From Cornus controversa (Eukaryota > Streptophyta > Magnoliopsida > Cornales > Cornaceae): DNA of 64,000 nucleotides. Positions 60,921 to 64,000 of the stretch are shown in pieces (within the stretch, counting starts at the first letter, position 1; every line of letters starts with the position of its first letter). The position numbers and the translations under genes were made by a program. The stretch is from NCBI GenBank assembly GCA_026545225.1, contig CM048845.1, forward strand, positions 107,458,533 through 107,522,532. Reading direction: 5' to 3'. The notes beneath the pieces are model-generated. The model worked only from the letters and a program-made list of their open reading frames with translations. It was not told the origin of the DNA and ran no database searches.

Positions 60921-61775
60921 ACCTCCTCACCTTCAAGGAATTTCATCCTCGAAATTTGCGTACTAAATTCACTCTTTAGTTCTATAAGCAACAAGATCTG
61001 TACATAATGATGTACCTATCGTACACTAAACGACCAATCAATAAAGGAAATTATTCTCTTCAATAATCGTCACTTTCTTTTTTCATACATTAAAGGCGTT
61101 ACACTCACAACACTTAACTCATATTACAAGAGTCTAGCACAAACAGTGCATTTCAAACACTCCAAAGCTAAACACAGTCACACCTCTACCCAAGGTTTCC
61201 AAATCCTTTCCAAATCAACTACCATGCTCACACAATTTCAATTTTTGAAATTATAAGTTACAATCCTTCTAGTGTGCTTTAAGTCAAATTTCACTGTCCT
61301 GTGACACATCACAACAAACACTATCTTATACTTCGTTTGAGAATAATCATGACCAAAGCGGTAGTCAGCCTAACCTTCAATACTATGAATGCTCGCAAGC
61401 ATCATCCAACAAATAAACCCTCAAACATGTCACAAAATATCCTTCTTCCCAAGGAAGAGTACCATAGTTCCAAGGTGACGTACTAAGATGCACAAAACCT
61501 TTGTCTAACGAGTCTTACATTTAATCTTTTAATTCCTCCAACCAACTACCGGTGGAAACCCTCCACGAGTCATAACCTCATCCTCCTCGGCTAATAAGCT
61601 AGCAAAAAAACACCCTATCTCGTTCTGACTACCGGAACTAAACAATGATGGTATAAAGAAATCATCACGCTCTCCCACAAAATAGAAGCAATCCCCGTAG
61701 GTGTGCATACCGTCACTCTCTTACGGAGACAATCAATAGTGGCTCTAAACATAGTCAGCCAATCCATACCAAGAA
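60921..61775 (-). mobile_element. Internal part of gypsy family C copy 2 with PR and RT scraps
   Basis: At 61650-61773 the minus strand encodes LGMDWLTMFRATIDCLRKRV, the gypsy segment after the protease. At 61452-61505 DKGFVHLSTSPWN matches the start of RT. The rest of RT, RNase H and integrase are absent: by 61350 the sequence is the 3' non-coding block shared with copy 1. This is an internally deleted element. Confidence 0.75.
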
Positions 61776-63768
61776 AAAGATTACTGAGAGGTTAACGGCC
61801 CTATTTGGTCTTTGTTTTTGAAACGGAGAGGGGTAATAGGATGATTTAAAATCGTTATAATAATAATCATATTAATTTTGAATAGGGTCTAAAAAGATAG
61901 TTTTACAAACACAGAGTAAGAAGATTTTGGAACATTGAGGTAAAAAGACAAATTTTGAAAAAGGGAGTTGAATTTGAAGATAATTTAAACGGGGAATCAA
62001 AACTATAGTTTTTTAAACTGGGAGCTACAACTAAGATTTTGCAACAAGGAGTTAAAACTGTCATTAGTACTCTTTTTTGATAGTTTATGGGAGAAATTGT
62101 ATATCCATAGGGAACATTGTTGACATTTTGGACATATTGAGAACTTAAAGGCCCTATTTGGTCCTTATTTTTGAAATTAGGAGGGGTAAAAGGATAACTT
62201 TGAATAGGGTCGTAAAAGAATGAATTTTAAACACTAAGGTAAAATGATGATTAGTTCTCATTTTTGATACATTTATGAGAGAAATTGTACATCCATTGGG
62301 GACATTATTGACATTTTGGACATATTGAGAAATTGAGGGCCCTATTTGGTCCTTGTTTTCGAAACAGAGAGGGGTAATAGGATAACTTTGAACAGGGTTG
62401 TAAAAGAACGATATTCAAACATTAGAGCAGAGAGTACCATGTTGATTTTGCAATAGGGAGTTAAAACTATCATTAGTTCTCTTTTTTGATAGGTTGTGAG
62501 AGAAATTATATATCCATGGGGGACATTGTTGGCATTTTGGACATATTGAGTGGTAGAGGGCTGTCTTTACTTTTGAAACAGAGGGGTAATAGAATGATTT
62601 GAATCGTTATAGTAAAAAGATTATTGAGAGGTTGACGGCCCTATTCGGTCTTTGTTTTTGAAACGAGTAGGGGTAATAGGAAGATTTAAAATCGTTATAA
62701 TAATAATAATATTAATTTTGAATGGGGTCTAAAAAAGATAGTTTTAAAAACATAGAATAAGAAGATTTTGGAACATTGAGAAAAAAAGATAAATTTTGTA
62801 AGTGTGAGTTGAATTTGAAGATATTTTAAACGGAGAATAAAACTATAGTTTTTTAAACAGGGAGTTACAACGAGGATTTTGCAACAAGGAGTTAAAACTA
62901 TCATTGAATCTTTTTTTTGATAGTTTTTGAGAGAAATTTTATATCCAAGGGGACATAGTTGACATCTTGGGCATATTGAGAAGTTGAGGGCCTTATTTGG
63001 TCCTTATTTTTGAAATTAGGAGGGGTAAAAGGATAACATTGAATAGGGTGGTAAAATAATGACTTTTAAACACTAAGGTAAAATGATGATTAGTTCTCTT
63101 TTTTGATACATTTATGAGAGAAATTGTACATCCATTGGGGACATTATTAAAATTTTGGACATATTGAGAAACTGAGGGCCCTATTCAGTAATAGAGAGGG
63201 GTAATAGGATAACTTTGAACAGTGATGTAAAAGAATGATATTTAAACATTTAGATAAAATGATGATTAGTTCTTTTTTTTGAAACATTTATGAGAGAAAT
63301 TTTACATCTATTGGGGACATTATTGACATTTTGGACATATTGAGAAATTGAGGGCCCTATTTGGTCATTATTTTTGAAACAGAGGGGTAATAGGATAAGT
63401 TTGAACAGGGTGGTAAAAGAATGATTGTGAAATATTAAAACAGAGAGTTACAATGTAGATTTTGCAATAGGGAGTTAAAACTATCATTAGTTCTCTTTTT
63501 TGATAGGTTATGAGAGAAATTGTATATCCATGGGGGACATTGTTGGCATTTTGGACATATTGAGTTGTTGAGGGTTGTCTTTGTTTTTGAAACAGAGAGG
63601 GAATAGAAAGATTTGAATCGTTATAGTAAAAATATTCTAGAGAGGGTTGTTGACGGCCCTATTTGGTCTTTGTTTTTGAAACGGGGACGGATAATAGGAT
63701 GATTTAAAATCGTTATAATAATAATAATAATATTAGTTTTGAATGGGGTCTAAAAAAGTTAGTTTTAA
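61776..63768 (+). repeat. Higher-order tandem repeat array
   Basis: Subunits start GGCC(C/T)TATT or a degenerate form at 61797, 62150, 62338, 62559, 62637, 62989, 63177, 63353, 63573 and 63655, and most end GGACATATTGAG. They form the pattern A-B-C-D (840 bp), A-B-B-C-D (1,018 bp) and a cut A. Shared words include GAAACAGAGAGGGGTAATAG, TTTTTTGATA and ATGAGAGAAATTGTA. No coding capacity. Confidence 0.85.
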
Positions 63769-64000
63769 AAAAGTTGAAGTTGATCTAATTTGAGTTAGGG
63801 TTTATAAGAGGAGAAGAAGAAGAAGAAGTCTTAGTATATTATTATGTCGCACTCAGACCTAATACAAAACCCTTATATTCTCTTCAATAATAGAGAAAAA
63901 TAGTAAGTAGACAAAAACACTCTTAATACAAGAAGCCCAATAACCCAAAATCTCTAACACTCCCCCTCAAGCTGGAGCATACAGATTGAACATGCCCAGC
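63769..64000 (-). mobile_element. 3' end of a third copia element, continues past the window
   Basis: TCTCTAACA (LTR edge, 63951-63959) then CTCCCCCTCAAGCTGGAGC equals the LTR/polypurine junction of copia 1 (19467 on). The LTR lies about 63769-63959, with the body to the right on the minus strand. The left LTR edge is approximate. Confidence 0.7.

Overview
This is nuclear DNA of a flowering plant, most likely a eudicot. The evidence is GT-AG introns in three conserved plant genes, a coiled-coil NB-ARC-LRR (CNL) resistance-gene cluster, a plant organelle-type PPR gene, and dense Ty1/copia and Ty3/gypsy retrotransposons primed by initiator-Met tRNA. I cannot name the species. Annotation comes from reading alone; exon borders rest on frame continuity, GT-AG sites and remembered family proteins.

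1-15.8 kb is the gene-bearing part. A DCC-family thiol-disulfide oxidoreductase (minus strand, 3' end outside the window) and succinate dehydrogenase subunit 7 (SDH7, plus strand) diverge from a 358-bp promoter; both look mitochondrial. A two-LIM-domain actin-binding protein of the WLIM2 type follows. All three have open exon frames. Their introns and spacers hold SINEs, small DNA transposons and microsatellites.

17-42.5 kb is a tandem duplication of a CNL resistance-gene unit with both copies on the minus strand. Copy A (24.4-27.2 kb) has lost all of NB-ARC and carries a TRIM-like retrotransposon array at the gap. Its downstream flank was split by a structurally complete but mutated copia element (19.25-24.22 kb, 5-bp target duplication). 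Copy B (38.1-41.4 kb) keeps a recognisable NB-ARC but has a gutted coiled coil and several frameshifts. Between and around the copies lie a hAT MITE with an 8-bp target duplication, a Tourist MITE, SINEs and old LTR-like sequence.

42.9-64 kb is a nest of insertions. A PPR pseudogene is cut by the 3' end of a gypsy element. The LTR of that element holds a second decayed copia (45.57-50.47 kb) and a 3.65-kb solo gypsy LTR (TGACT target duplications), which itself contains a TRIM fragment. Two rearranged copies of another gypsy family follow (54.9-61.8 kb), with an inverted LTR piece between them. A higher-order tandem repeat (61.8-63.8 kb) and the edge of a third copia end the window.

Only three genes look functional. 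I found no CRISPR array, operon, rRNA gene or convincing tRNA gene, and no new multigene system. The least explained items are the higher-order tandem repeat, the leader shared between TRIM and gypsy elements, and the parallel catalytic-site mutations in the two copia elements.
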